Source of the DNA: Apostichopus japonicus
Taxonomy: Eukaryota > Echinodermata > Holothuroidea > Aspidochirotida > Stichopodidae
Length of the DNA: 64,000 nucleotides
Direction: 5' to 3'
Assembly: GCF_037975245.1 (NCBI RefSeq)
Contig: NC_092568.1
Location: 39,140,631-39,204,630, forward strand
The notes beneath the pieces were generated by a model. The model did not search any database. It saw nothing but the letters and a program-made list of their open reading frames with translations, and was not told where the DNA came from. This document shows, in pieces, positions 52,194 through 63,694 of this stretch (position 1 is the first letter of the stretch; each line of letters starts with the position of its first letter). The position numbers and the translations under genes were made by a program.

Positions 52194-54751
52194 ATTAGTA
52201 TAGGATGACCTTTGGGTCAAATTTCGCATTGGAATTTTTTTAATGAGTCGATACAAAGTTTAGTAGTGCAGAAGGGTAAGAAAATAGCAATTCAATCAAG
52301 AGAAATGAGGGTAACAAGTATGTAGGCTATTCATGGTAAAAAAAAGTAGCCTATAATTCAATGGTCAAAAACTGAGCAGAAGTGAACATTATGTTATAAA
52401 ATGATGTATACAAAGCTAATATATGCATCTACTCCAAATATATGTATGTATCTCGAATCAATGCTTTACTTAATAAATGGAAAATAATTTTGATATACCG
52501 ATCACCAAAGCACTGTGTACGGTGTCATAAGGCACTATATAACATGTTCCATTTCCCTTCCTTTTTGTCAGAATCAACATAAATCCCCGAGTTTCAAGTT
52601 TTATTTGAAACATTTGTGCAAACACACTGTTGATGACGCAACTATGATTATACTGTTCAAAGCAAATATAAGCCCAACATCGAACATGTTACACCAGATC
52701 AGCTAAATTTGTACGAAACTTCTTCATATTACCACATATTTTATAATAGAGGGCCTTCACAAGATTCCGTAGAAACTCCCTGCCGCTACTTCCTGAAACG
52801 TTCGTAACGGTTTCTCGCCAGTTTTACCCAACTGGAGCACAAATTGGACCTAATGTTATCAAATAATGTACAAATCTAATATTGGCCTAACATGTTTTAC
52901 AAATGGATAGAGTTTTGCCTGAAAAATCTCTGATGAATTATTCCGTAAGGGTTAATTTCACTCCAAATGTAATTATAGATCTCGAATAAACTCTAGCTTT
53001 AATACATTTATATCTGGAGGTTAAACTTAGAAAGTATTTTTCAGAAACCGATCACAATTTTAAGCAACGTGTACGGTGTCGTTTAAGTACAATCAATTGC
53101 GTATTTAAATTTCGCATTTCCACTACAATATTTTGTTAGGGAGAATGCGGCCACAGTTTGGTAAGTATGACATCAGAAACATTTTTTAAAGATTGCATTT
53201 GGCTTTATTTTGCAAATAGACCGTTGGGTATCACTCATGCAAAGAAGTATCGAACCATATGTTTAATGTAATGCAACTTTCAACAATTCCATGCACCCAA
53301 GCTTACTGGTAGCAGTTTGTTCTCATGTTGGCGACTTGATAGTCCTGAGAAAAGATTATTTGCCATAACCAAGGTTGCGACTTACTAGCGGAGGATTTCG
53401 GGTTTACCAATTTTATTCCAGATCGAGAAAAATTTGATTGAAAAAAATAGGTAAACTGAACTCTGTACGCTTGTTCTAATTAAACATTCGCAGTATCTCT
53501 CGCACAACTAGACCTAGCCAATGTTTACAATCAATAGCCCCTTGCTTTGCCAAAATGGCTGTTGTGAATGTTCCTTAGCAAGCTGCAGTGGTCGTGGTTT
53601 CCCCTTCGTGATTGGTTTCACATATTGAACAGTGAAAATTTTATATTTAGCCTTTCCCCTTTCTTTCATCCACTCTTAAATGTAGGCCAACTGTAGTTTT
53701 AAGCAGCCTACTGTAATCAGTATTAGGCCTAAGTGTAGAGTCAGATGCATTGCTGCTTCTGTAGTAATAAGGCTACCCTAAATTGTTAATGTCGGTTAAA
53801 TGAGCATTGTACTGATGCTTAGTCGACCAGTAAAGTCAGCTTTGCTGGATTCTTTTGCACATTTGCCTGAACTGAGTCTCCCAGTCTGGCTATGGGCCTG
53901 ATCATTCCATGACTATTTGTATTTACTAAACACTACTCTGAGATAGTATGAATAATTAAGAAATGATTATATTGTCTGGATTGGATGCCTAATGCTGATC
54001 TATGCAAATACCTTCCTCAATGGCTTCATGAGTCTCTCAGCTCATGGACTCTGATTGGGTGAATTTAGCAAGGCCCCCGTTTGTTTGATCGGGTAAATAA
54101 CCGCAACCTATACAGAGTAAGGATTTTCGATGAGATTTTGAAAGGGTTACTGTCATCAAGTCCAACTGTAATGGCGGATGCTGGGAACTGTAGGGTGTCT
54201 TGAGTTCACAGGGGCAGAGACCATGCTAATTTCATTAACCATCAAGAGTAGATCCAGCACAGAGGCTGGTAACAGATAGGCACAAGTACAAGGTTTTGTC
54301 ATCACACAATTCAAGATAAGTTAACAATCTGCCCAGATTGCCTCTTTAAATGTGATGGGAAGACAGAAAGATGTCCATGCAGTCCTCATCCCATAACAGT
54401 GTAATCCATTTTACACATTACGGGAAAACAGGGTCTTGTTGGCTAACACAATATAAACTGAGTGACATAATGGTAAGCAAACACAGATTCCCGGTAACAC
54501 TGTGATGGGAGCTGGCCAAGGAATGTTTTCAGGAACCGCTCTCAAGGGTAAAATCACTATTTCTGTCTTATGACTTTGAATAGACTAGTGAGCGTTTCTA
54601 TTTATTTAGACAGAAATAACAACATGAAACTTATACCTATTAGTAATTTATAAAAGGTTATTGTTTATAATCCCAATAATTTATCTTCATAAATTATTGT
54701 AATGTTTTGTTGGAATTACGTGCTTTGTTTCTTTCTTTTGTCTACTTTTAG
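52194..54751. other. RGS22-UTP25 intergenic region and UTP25 5' flank
   Basis: AT-rich sequence with no ORF of note. CCAATG at 53518 and CAAAATGGCTGTTG at 53553 (YY1-like) sit in a candidate UTP25 promoter. UTP25 needs at least one 5' untranslated exon because a splice acceptor precedes its ATG; its position is not seen. Confidence 0.4.
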
Positions 54752-54766
54752 AACTCATTTAAAAGA

Positions 54767-54903
54767 ATGGGAAGAAAGAGACATTTTAACAGAGGTGGCC
54801 CAGGGCAAAAGAAAAAAAAAAGACGAAACTTGGTAGAAGTCAATGAGAAGGCGCAAAAGCGCATTCAAAGGGAAAAAGACAGAAAAAAGTTTCTAGCCTT
54901 ACG
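54767..54903 (+). CDS. UTP25: UTP25 exon 1 (coding): basic N-terminus
   Basis: ATG at 54767, 15 nt after a splice acceptor (TCTACTTTTAG). Encodes MGRKRHFNRGGPGQKKKK and a basic helix ending KKFLALR; donor GTAAGC, phase 2. Likely nucleolar targeting. Confidence 0.85.
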
Positions 54904-57900
54904 GTAAGCCTATTCCATTTGGCTTTTATTGATGTAAACTTGGTCTGAAATGTTAAGAAAGAAAGTGAAGCACTACTTTCTAAATTGTTATATAAATCAA
55001 TTTTTCCAGACATGATATCTTTGAAAGACATAATCAGACACACTACTGATTTCATTTGAAACATTTTAATGATTTATTTGTCTAATTATAATTTCAGAGC
55101 AGAGGGTTTGGTTCAAACACAAAGACCAACTAATTCTCAAGAAGAGGTGAGTATCAAGATTACAGAACTTTTTATGACAAGTTAATCATTCACTTGGACT
55201 GTGTGCAAAAAGTAACTTAATGATGCCACTTTCATATGCACTTTTTTTTGTCATTTGATTGCAATTTATCAAAACCTACAAAGTATTACTTAAAATAAAA
55301 TTGGAATTGATCAAACTTAGACACAGCTGAAGATCTTTTACCGATTGCAGTTAAAGTAATTTTTTCCGGCAAATTTACCAAATTTTTGTATAAAGTATTT
55401 CTTAAATAAGATCACAGCTGATAAATAATTTGATTATTTGTCACTATACGGAGACTTAATTAACCAGATCGTTTTGGAAGTTGTTAGAATCAACTAACAA
55501 AAAAACAACGATGAAAAGCAATTCAAAAGGTGTCTTTGCAGATCGTAATTGAAAATAAATAATTATTGCTAGATCTGTATGATGATTAGCCACCATTAGA
55601 ATGTTCAAAGGATTGGCTCTGGGCCCTGATGACCTGTCAGGATATTTGGCTAGGTAACTTTGACCAAAGTGATAAAATGCTCTGAGATTACTTGGACAAC
55701 AAAGGTAACATGGCACACGGTTTGGATTGAGGGAACAAGAGCAATAAAAAAAAGCAAATTACACAATTTATGTGACAGGTTGCCAGATATACAGTATTTT
55801 GGGCCCCTGATCATGTGGAAAGGAATTTTAAGTAAGATGCCAGGAATGACCTTTTTAAGCCTTTTGTTAATCACACTTAAAAGTCTGTAATAGCTCAACA
55901 TTCCTGCATATATACCTTTGAAATATTATTGTGCTTTCTACTCTCCCCTTCAAGTTTGGTTCATCATCAGAGAGCGAGGCAGAGACGACTGTTTACGATG
56001 AGCTGCTCAGTAGTCTAAAAGAGGCAGGTGGACAGACAAGCTCAGGAGACAGCGACATCGGTAAGACTAATTAGAGTATGAATCCAAGATCAATTGTCTG
56101 CTTTCAGTCAATCATTCCACAGACTTTCTAAAAAACGGAGAGTGTCCCTGTTATTTGTCCCTACTGCTGCTAAACTGGTCTCTTATACTAGAACTGTTGA
56201 TCAATCCTGGCTGTCTTGCAGCACAAGTATGATTAGCCTCTGTGAAACTTTCTGTACATGTGGTGATGATGTCCAGGTGCATTGGATTTAATCACCTTAG
56301 TTTGCTGCAGTTTTAACCAAATGTACTAGATATTATTTAGGTAAGAATTGAGTCCATCAAACTATGACCCTTCTAGCCTTTTCCAGTTTTCCTTCCAATG
56401 AAAGATATCTAATTACTAATTACGGACTAACTAATGACCCCATTCTCCTCAGGTATTGTCATCGTAGACAGTTTAGTTACACAAGTGTTAACTGTACAAG
56501 CTCAAGTGAATGCAGATCCAAATATGTATTTTTCTGCATCACTCGATCAAAATTAATATGATTAAAGAATAGCAAATAAATCTTTAAATTCAACATTAGA
56601 AAATTTCTCTTTTTGAAAAGTGTGCTTGACAAAGAGAAATGTGTGTGCAATATTAGTCAATATTTAGTCAATAATGACTTCACACTGAGATAGGCATCCA
56701 GCATTATGTAACTCAATGCACTGATAATCTTTAGAACATTAATGTATTGTTGGATGAGTCACATAACTGATACAAACCTTACTTTTGTTATTTTCTTCCA
56801 GATGACGAAAGTGATGGAGAAGAAGAAGAAGAAATAGAAGATCAGAGAGTTGAAGGAGAAGTGGAAGGAAGAGGAGATTATGGTAAGAATATTGTCCAGT
56901 GTGATACTTTGTCGTGCAATCACATGAACTTGAGAAATTATCAGACGATTTATTGATATACATGCTTAGTTAATATGAGTAAGAAAACACTTTTTTCCAT
57001 TCAATACTCTTTAATACCTTATATTGAAATGCCACTATCTTTTAGAGTGGAGTCGCTCCTTTGTAGTGCACATGAACAGACAGAAGACCTGATTGAGTGT
57101 GCAATATATTCGTTAACCGTGATGCTTTACAGTGTTACTTGCCGTTACTAGGGGGTTCATGTTTCTTTTGATGGTCATCATACTTGGTAGAGAACACTGA
57201 ACTTAAGAAACAGTCTAACAGAGTAAAAAAAGAAGTAATAAATAACTAGCAAATGTTTGATATATATATATATTTTTTTTGGGGGGGGGGGAGGAGGGGG
57301 AAGTTGTAAACTTGTAAGGCATGTTGTATCATACACTTTATAGTGAACATAGTCTCGTAGAATCTGGTAGTATTGAAGAGTATCCTTTTGACTAAATTTA
57401 CAGGCTTTTCAAGGCAGTTTCAAGGTTTGTGGTCATTTTCTCCACTTTTAGAGTAATGTGTAAAGTACCATTAAGCATTCCTCCACTATCATGGGAAGCA
57501 GGTTACTCTGATATGACAGGTAAATTTTATATTCCTTGTGTTCTGACGTGGATTTATCATCTGCAGCTGAAAGAGATGCAGGAGAGGAAATGGTCGACCT
57601 GGAGCAAAGTGATGAGGAAGATGACGATGATGAGATTGGTGATGAGGATGGAGAGAGTGATGAAGATGGTAGAGAGGAACAGAAGAGTTTGGAGGGTGGA
57701 GAGGATGAAGATGGTGATAGTGATAGTGACGATGATGGTAGCGTCAAAGCAGATGACGGAGGGAGAGATTGGGAGGTTGAACAAGAGGAGAGCGATGAAG
57801 ATGAGGTTGATGAAGATGAGATAGCTGACGAACTAGAAGAGAAGCAGAATAAAAAAGGTTTGGTTATTGTCACCTAGTTAAACAAATGCTTTGATGTTCA

Positions 57901-60900
57901 AACCTCCTGCAAAGTTTAATAGTAGTAATGTTCTGCCAGGTCCTCATATTGTACTGCTCTAGCTTCATTAGTGTTACCTATTTTGATGTCATTCATTACA
58001 ATTTGCACAGTAGTTATAGGTCCAAGAATGAGGTTGGTTTGGTAAGCAATCAGGAGGTGAGAGTCTCAACAGCTGTGAATTTTAGATATTGTTAGGTTGA
58101 GGTTAGGTTAGATGAGAGTCGAGGTTAGGTTAGGTTAGATGGAAGACAAGGTTAGGTTATATGGTAGTCAAAGTTAGGTTAGGTTAGATGGGAGTCAAGG
58201 TTAGGTTAGATGGGAGAAGAGGTTAGGTTATATGGGAGTCGAGGTTAGGTTAGGTTAGATGGGAGTCAAGGTTAGGTTAGATGGGAGTAGAAGTTAGGTT
58301 ATATGGGAGTCGAGGTTAGGTTAGGTTAGATGGGAGTCAAGGTTAGGTTAGATGGGAGTAGAGGTTAGGTTAGGTTAGATGGGAGTAGAGGTTAGGTTAG
58401 GTTAGAAATGGAGTAAAGCTAATACCTAGCAGCAGAAAGTAGACCACAGGTGAATGAATATAGGAGAGAGTATGGAGCAGGAAGACATCAGACCCTATCA
58501 AGCAAACAATAGTGTATAAGTGTTATTATTTAATTCCTTTAAGATTAACAATTTTGTGAATATTTTTGGACATTATTTAAAACTGAAAAGGAACGACTGA
58601 TTGATGTTTGCATTACATTCGAAATAGCTTAAATTTGATACCATGCATATTTGAATATTGATAAATGCTCACTATGAGTTAGTTATGATGTAAGTCTTAA
58701 AATGTCAGTCTTGTTTGGAGCCGCTAGGTTTCTTTAAGAATAAAAGTTTAGGAATTGCTATGGCTTGGACAAGACTGGCCTGAATGACACTTTGTTAGCA
58801 GAAAAATTTTATAATTGAATTATGTTTCTTATCATTCTCACAGATCCATTCTTCATAAGAGTTCATACTGATCTTGATGAAAAGGAAGTCGAAGAAATGA
58901 AAAGTAGGAAATTGGAGAAATTGTCAGAGTTTAAGGTATGTGTGGATCCATGATATATCCAAATAATGTTTTATATACTACATTAATGGCTTAGCTAATG
59001 TTTGATATCTATGAGTAAACTACCTCTCCCCCACTTGAACTTCTCCAAGCATCCCAATATTCCTCATCCTTTACTGAAATCATGTATGGAACCATTTATG
59101 TCAGCGTATCCTTCTGAGGTACAGCTGCCCGTAGGACTTTTCAGCCCATTGTCATGTTGCCACTGCCCGTCTTAATTTATATGCTATGTCACTCTTAACC
59201 ACCAAAACTACAGGATATGACCCCTAAACAGAACAAGAATTCACCAAGAGTAACAAGCTATGAACATGTATACATAAGGACCATCCCCAAAAATGGTGAT
59301 ACATGTAACTTTAGTAATGGAAGGAATTTTAACATCTTGTGCTTGATAAGTAAGTTTTCCCTTTCATTGCTCCAGTGGCCAGTGCTAGGTCAGTTGACAT
59401 TGTCGTCAAACTGCAAGACTCACGTTGTTCACCCGTACACATCTAAGGAAACAGAATACCAGAAGTTACATGTGAGTATCTTATATAAAGGAGGTGAGGT
59501 TTGAGGAAGGTGGGATTGGATCTTCCAAACTGATGTCTGTTCTCTGTTAATTAATGAACTATAATTCAGCTCTTGAGAACATACCTGTGCCACTTTAGGT
59601 ACTGAATTTGTAATTCTCTATAGGACCTAGTACTTACCACAACCTTACATCCTTCCCACTCACTTTAAATTCTGGTGGAGTTGCCAACAATTGATTTCTT
59701 CACAGAGATTGAATACGGTTGAAAACATCAGTTGTTATGTTTTATGAAAGATGTGGAGTTCCAAAGATGCCAAGTGGAAATTTCAAATTTAACCTTTGTT
59801 TTCACTTCTTTTTATTAAAAGTTTCACAGGACTGTGAAATAGAATGGTCTTTAAAATTACAAAAAACAAATGTTATGAAAAATTGTGTTTTAAGAAGCAA
59901 AATATGATGCCAAGAAGCACATTTGCATTGAGATGCATTTCACACAAGTACTAGCAGCAAATGTCTGTTTTAGCAAGATTCAAGATGAGCATTTTGAGGA
60001 GAGGCAATAATGTTTCCAATCACTGCTAGTAATCTTTACTTGAAAAGTTTGAACGTTATTAAATTTCTGCCACCGTGAAGTTCCTCTACAGGTAACATTA
60101 TGTAGGTACGTGAAACCTAAATGTGTGTTCATTTAAAAACTTAAAACAACTCGTGAATATTCATTATCTTAAATATTTTCTTGATTTCTCTGTTAGATAA
60201 AGAAGAAGCTCTTGGATCACTGGCCGTCAATAAATAAAGAACATCAGAAGGACGGAAGTGCCGATGTCTTTTCTCCTTTACAGAGGGAGCTTTTCTCCAG
60301 TATGAACAGCTATGTGGTTAGTAAAAACAGAGAAATTAAGACCAGAGTTGAAAAAGAATATACAAGCATTTGTCTCCTATCTCATTTCAAACATGGAATC
60401 AATGCATTTCAAAGTCAATCAAGTTTCATTCTTAATATGTGTAGCTTCAGACTTTGGTCAAGATTGAAAGCCACAAATAGCTATGTATGTCAATGTTATA
60501 AAACTGAATATGTCAGCTGTTCCCAGACATGTCATATGTGGTCAAAGTCTAGGGGTACCCTTCTGTGAATTGTGTTTCTGTAATTCCCAAACATGTCATA
60601 TGTGGTCACAGTTGAGGGGTACCCTTCTGTGAATTGTGTTTCTGTAATTCCCAAACATGTCATATGTGGTCACAGTTGAGGGGTACCCTTCTGTGAATTG
60701 TGTTTCTGTAATTCCCAGACATGTCATATGTGGTCACAGTTGAGGGGTACCCTTCTTTGAATTGTGTTTCTGTAATTCCCAGACATGTGATATGTGGTCA
60801 CAGTTTAGGGGTACCCTTCTGTGAATTGTGTTTCTGTAATTCCCAGACATGTCATATGTGGTCACAGTTGAGGGGTACTCTACTGTAAATTGTGTTTCTG

Positions 60901-63550
60901 TAATTCCCAGTCATGTCATATGTGGTCACAGTTTAGGGGTACCCTTCTCTGAATTGTGTTTCTGTAATTCCCAGACATGTCATATGTGGTCACAGTTGAG
61001 TGGTACCCTTCTGTGAATTGTGTTTCTGTTATTCCCTTCTGTTTAAAGATAGTCTGGATCTTCATAAAGAAAACCAGATATTTATCATATATTCGCTTTA
61101 AACAGAACAAAAATCCATGAATGTAAGAATATAACAAGTTTTAATCCCATGTATAAACCAGCAGAGCCATTTTCTTTCTAGAAAATAATTCCAGAGGTTT
61201 AAAAAACATCACTCTGACTAATGAACACATATTTTAGTTTTGCACCACATTTTTGCAGAGCAAGGACCTTAATGTCATAAAAGAGTAATGTGAGAATGTG
61301 GTGCTTAATACAATCCCGATAGTGCTGTTGTTTATGATTTATGTTTGTTGGATAAATGCATCTGGTGAGTAATCAGCTTATTTCATGTCTTTTTTTCTCC
61401 TAAAGGATTTGTTGTATCCGGAAGTCACTCATGAGACTACAGACAAAGTCAGGAATATATACTGTTTACATGTTGTCAATCATATCTTAAAGTAAGCCTC
61501 TCGAACTTCATTTGTAATTTTTGGAACCTCTTTCACAAGTATCTCTAGATATAGTCTTAGAATAGTGTTGATAGCTTAAGCATCCACTGAATTTAAAATG
61601 TAAAACCTTTTTATAGACTATTGTTTTCAAAAAATGTTTTGCTTATGAGACAATTGTAAAGATGTAATCTTTACTATGTGTAAGGGTTCCATAAAGAACT
61701 TAATAAATTTGTGTATAAAGGCTTCAGGACACTTAAATATATCAATCATTTGCCACTATTTGAACATATAAGGTTATATGTAGCACGCAGTAGCAGACCA
61801 ATTAAGTGACCAAGTCATCAGGATAGTTCAATGACAACTTGTCAGACATTTTATCTAGTGAGTGACCAAGTGGATGAGTGACCAATGGTGATTGGTCAAC
61901 AAGCACAGAATGAGGTTGTTTGGTTTAACCACAGCAGAACTTAAATATCCACCAACTTGTCAAATTCAGAACTAATCAAACCTTCAGGGCACTTTTTGTA
62001 TTATCTTTTGAGACATAAGTCAATGTCTTAAAAATATCCCAGTTAACATTTCCAAATGCCAATTAAAGTTTATTTTTGTCAAGGAAAATATTGCATTCTT
62101 GCACTGTTTGTCAAGTCCATGGATATTCTTTTGAAGTTTGGATGTGCAATGGTTCATCTATTTACTTGACTGACTGAATCTTGAAATGTTTTATGAAATT
62201 AATCTTTAACTCTTCTACAAAATATTTTTCTGTTGACAGAAACAGAACTGCCGTCCACAAACATAACAACTTTCTTGCCAGCAATCCAGGGTCTGACTCT
62301 GAGTAAGTCGTAATTATTGTTAAATGGCAAATGCTTGCTCAAGTCTAAATGCTTGCTCAAGTCTAACAGTTGGTTCATGGAAATCATATTAATTTGTTAT
62401 AAAAGGGATAAACTTACAGATAAATTACAGGATAAGATTGCTCATGTTTAGGACATGAATTATGAAATATGAAGTACATAAAATAGCAAGGTATAAACCA
62501 TTTTGGCAAAGATCAGTGAAAGGTAGAAGAGATTGGTGGAGGGTTGTAGGAGAGGGAGGGTTGGGGGAGGGCTATTAATAGGACAGGTAAGGTAGGAAAT
62601 TAGAAATTCCTTAACAAATCAAAACAGTACCATTTAAAATTCCAAGATGTGCTGTTCTGCATTGTTCGTTGAAACAGTGCAAAATTGTATAATTCCAAAA
62701 CCTAAAGATCTGCAAATGAGGAAAGATTTACCACTGAAGCGTGTCGTGATGGAGGATTTTCACCAGTTATGCACGGTAGGCTCTCTTTAGGTTGCTGTAT
62801 TCTTCAAATTTTAAATTTGTTCATTGTGAATGTTACGAATTCAAGTTAGCAGGATCACCATGTCTTTCATAAGGCAATGATTCATGTCTGTGGCTCACAA
62901 GGCTAAAACTGAAGCATGACTTGGATGAACAACCAGAGGAGTGGGCTTGGGAAGATGACAGGAGGCTGTGGGGGTTGTGAAGAGTGAGAGCGGGGAGGGG
63001 GGGGTGTGTTGAGAAGGGGAGAGAAGAGGAGTTGTTATTAACATGTCAATGGGTTTCAGTACACATACATCAGGTCATCTCGTTTACAAAATTCAAGGAG
63101 GCATCAATTTGCAAAAAGATATGTTTTTGAAATTCTTATAACTAGCCTGCAAATTATGTGAGGTAAAATTTACATCATGTTGAATTGCTCCTTTGGTCAG
63201 GCTCCCTACGTCATAGCAATTACAAAGCAGGAACTGCATTACAGGACTCACGAAACTGTTTGCATGTTAAAATGGATTAATAAGTGAAAGAAAAGAACTG
63301 AATAATTTGGCTTGATGTACTTAATCATTTTTCTTTTTCTGTTCTTTTTGAAATAGTGATTTCAGGGATCAAGGCTTGACTAGACCCAAGGTCCTTATCG
63401 TAGTTCCATTCAGACATACTCTTATGCAGGTTGTCAACATTATCATTGACCTGTTGTTACCAAAGGACGGTCAACATGTCAGTCATCGGAAACGATTCAA
63501 CCAGGAGTTTGGTGACAAGTACTCTGGGAAAATCCACCCTAAAAAACCAG
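54767..63550 (+). CDS. UTP25: UTP25 / digestive organ expansion factor homologue, 5' part of gene
   Basis: Coding exons 54767-54903, 55098-55146, 55955-56060, 56802-56882, 57567-57857, 58844-58935, 59376-59471, 60197-60316, 61406-61491, 62240-62302 and 63357-63550 join in frame (1,315 nt, 438 codons); the gene runs past the window end. UTP25 (DIEXF, Def in zebrafish) is a nucleolar protein of the small-subunit processome needed for 18S rRNA maturation. Visible are a basic N-terminus (MGRKRHFNRGGPGQKKKK), a long Asp/Glu/Ser region (exons 3-5), WPVLGQL, FSPLQRELFSSMNSY, DLLYPE, YCLHVVNHILK and DFRDQGLTRPKVLIVVPFR, all in the order of the human protein. The last block opens the degenerate helicase-like fold. 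The start is supported by the conserved MG-K/R beginning. Confidence 0.93.
55098..55146 (+). CDS. UTP25: UTP25 exon 2
   Basis: Acceptor TAATTTCAG, donor GTGAGT. Encodes AEGLVQTQRPTNSQEE; phase 2 to 0. Confidence 0.8.
55955..56060 (+). CDS. UTP25: UTP25 exon 3
   Basis: Acceptor CCCCTTCAAG, donor GTAAGA, phase 0 to 1. Encodes FGSSSESEAETTVYDELLSS, the conserved Ser/Glu segment followed by the YxxLLxxL helix seen in vertebrate UTP25. Confidence 0.85.
56802..56882 (+). CDS. UTP25: UTP25 exon 4 (acidic)
   Basis: Acceptor TTCTTCCAG, donor GTAAGA, phase 1 to 1. Encodes DDESDGEEEEEIEDQRVEGE. Confidence 0.82.
57567..57857 (+). CDS. UTP25: UTP25 exon 5 (long acidic region)
   Basis: Acceptor CATCTGCAG, donor GTTTGG (weak), phase 1 to 1. 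About 97 codons, nearly all Asp, Glu, Ser and Gly, beginning AERDAGEEMVDLEQSDEE. The Ser-rich antisense ORF here is a shadow. Confidence 0.85.
58091..58413. repeat. Telomere-like GGTTA minisatellite
   Basis: Runs of GGTTAGGTTAG alternate with ATGGGAGTCAA, ATGGGAGTAGA and TATGGGAGTCGA spacers. A higher-order period of about 70 bp is visible in the middle. Lies in UTP25 intron 5. Confidence 0.9.
58844..58935 (+). CDS. UTP25: UTP25 exon 6
   Basis: Acceptor CATTCTCACAG, donor GTATGT, phase 1 to 0. Encodes DPFFIRVHTDLDEKEVEEMK, matching the conserved DPF..H...L segment. Confidence 0.88.
59376..59471 (+). CDS. UTP25: UTP25 exon 7
   Basis: Acceptor TTGCTCCAG, donor GTGAGT, 32 codons. Encodes WPVLGQLTLSSNCKTHVV, equivalent to the conserved WPILGQL. 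Confidence 0.9.
60197..60316 (+). CDS. UTP25: UTP25 exon 8
   Basis: Acceptor TCTGTTAG, donor GTTAGT, 40 codons. Encodes IKKKLLDHWPSINKEHQK and FSPLQRELFSSMNSYV. Donor choice TATGTG|GTTAGT keeps one residue between SY and DLLYPE, as in human. Confidence 0.9.
60517..61034. repeat. 64-bp minisatellite, ~8 copies
   Basis: Unit begins CAGACATGTCATATGTGGTC and runs ACAGTTGAGGGGTACCCTTC then TGTGAATTGTGTTTCTGTAA. Copies lie 64 bp apart with few differences. Lies in UTP25 intron 8, starting 200 bp after the exon. Confidence 0.93.
61406..61491 (+). CDS. UTP25: UTP25 exon 9
   Basis: Acceptor TTCTCCTAAAG, donor GTAAGC, phase 0 to 2. Encodes DLLYPEVTHETTDKVRNIYC and LHVVNHILK. Confidence 0.92.
62240..62302 (+). 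CDS. UTP25: UTP25 exon 10
   Basis: Acceptor TGTTGACAG, donor GTAAGT, phase 2 to 2. Encodes NRTAVHKHNNFLASNPGSDS. Confidence 0.85.
62676..62768 (+). other. Short exon-like open stretch in UTP25 intron 10
   Basis: One plus-strand frame reads IIPKPKDLQMRKDLPLKRVV then MEDFHQLC and meets a GTAGGC donor-like site. No good acceptor precedes it and human UTP25 has nothing alike here. It may be a fragment of an unrelated pseudogene. Confidence 0.2.
63357..63550 (+). CDS. UTP25: UTP25 exon 11
   Basis: Acceptor TTGAAATAG, donor GTATGA, phase 2 to 1. Encodes DDFRDQGLTRPKVLIVVPFR and KRFNQEFGD, the start of the degenerate helicase-like domain, which lacks a Walker A motif in this family. The gene continues beyond the window. 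Confidence 0.93.
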
Positions 63551-63694
63551 GTATGATTCAGTTCGCAACTTTAATTTTCTGGTTTGTTTTCCTTTCTCTC
63601 AAAGCAGCATGTAGACTTTTTCATCTTCTCATCTGAAATTTCTGCTTGTGCCGGTCCACTCTCTATCGTTATAAAACTGACACAAATACAAATC

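Noticed and set aside
57448-57873. 141-codon Ser-rich minus-strand ORF
   Set aside because: Antisense shadow of the acidic UTP25 exon (GAT/GAA/GAG read backwards as Ser/Leu/Phe codons).
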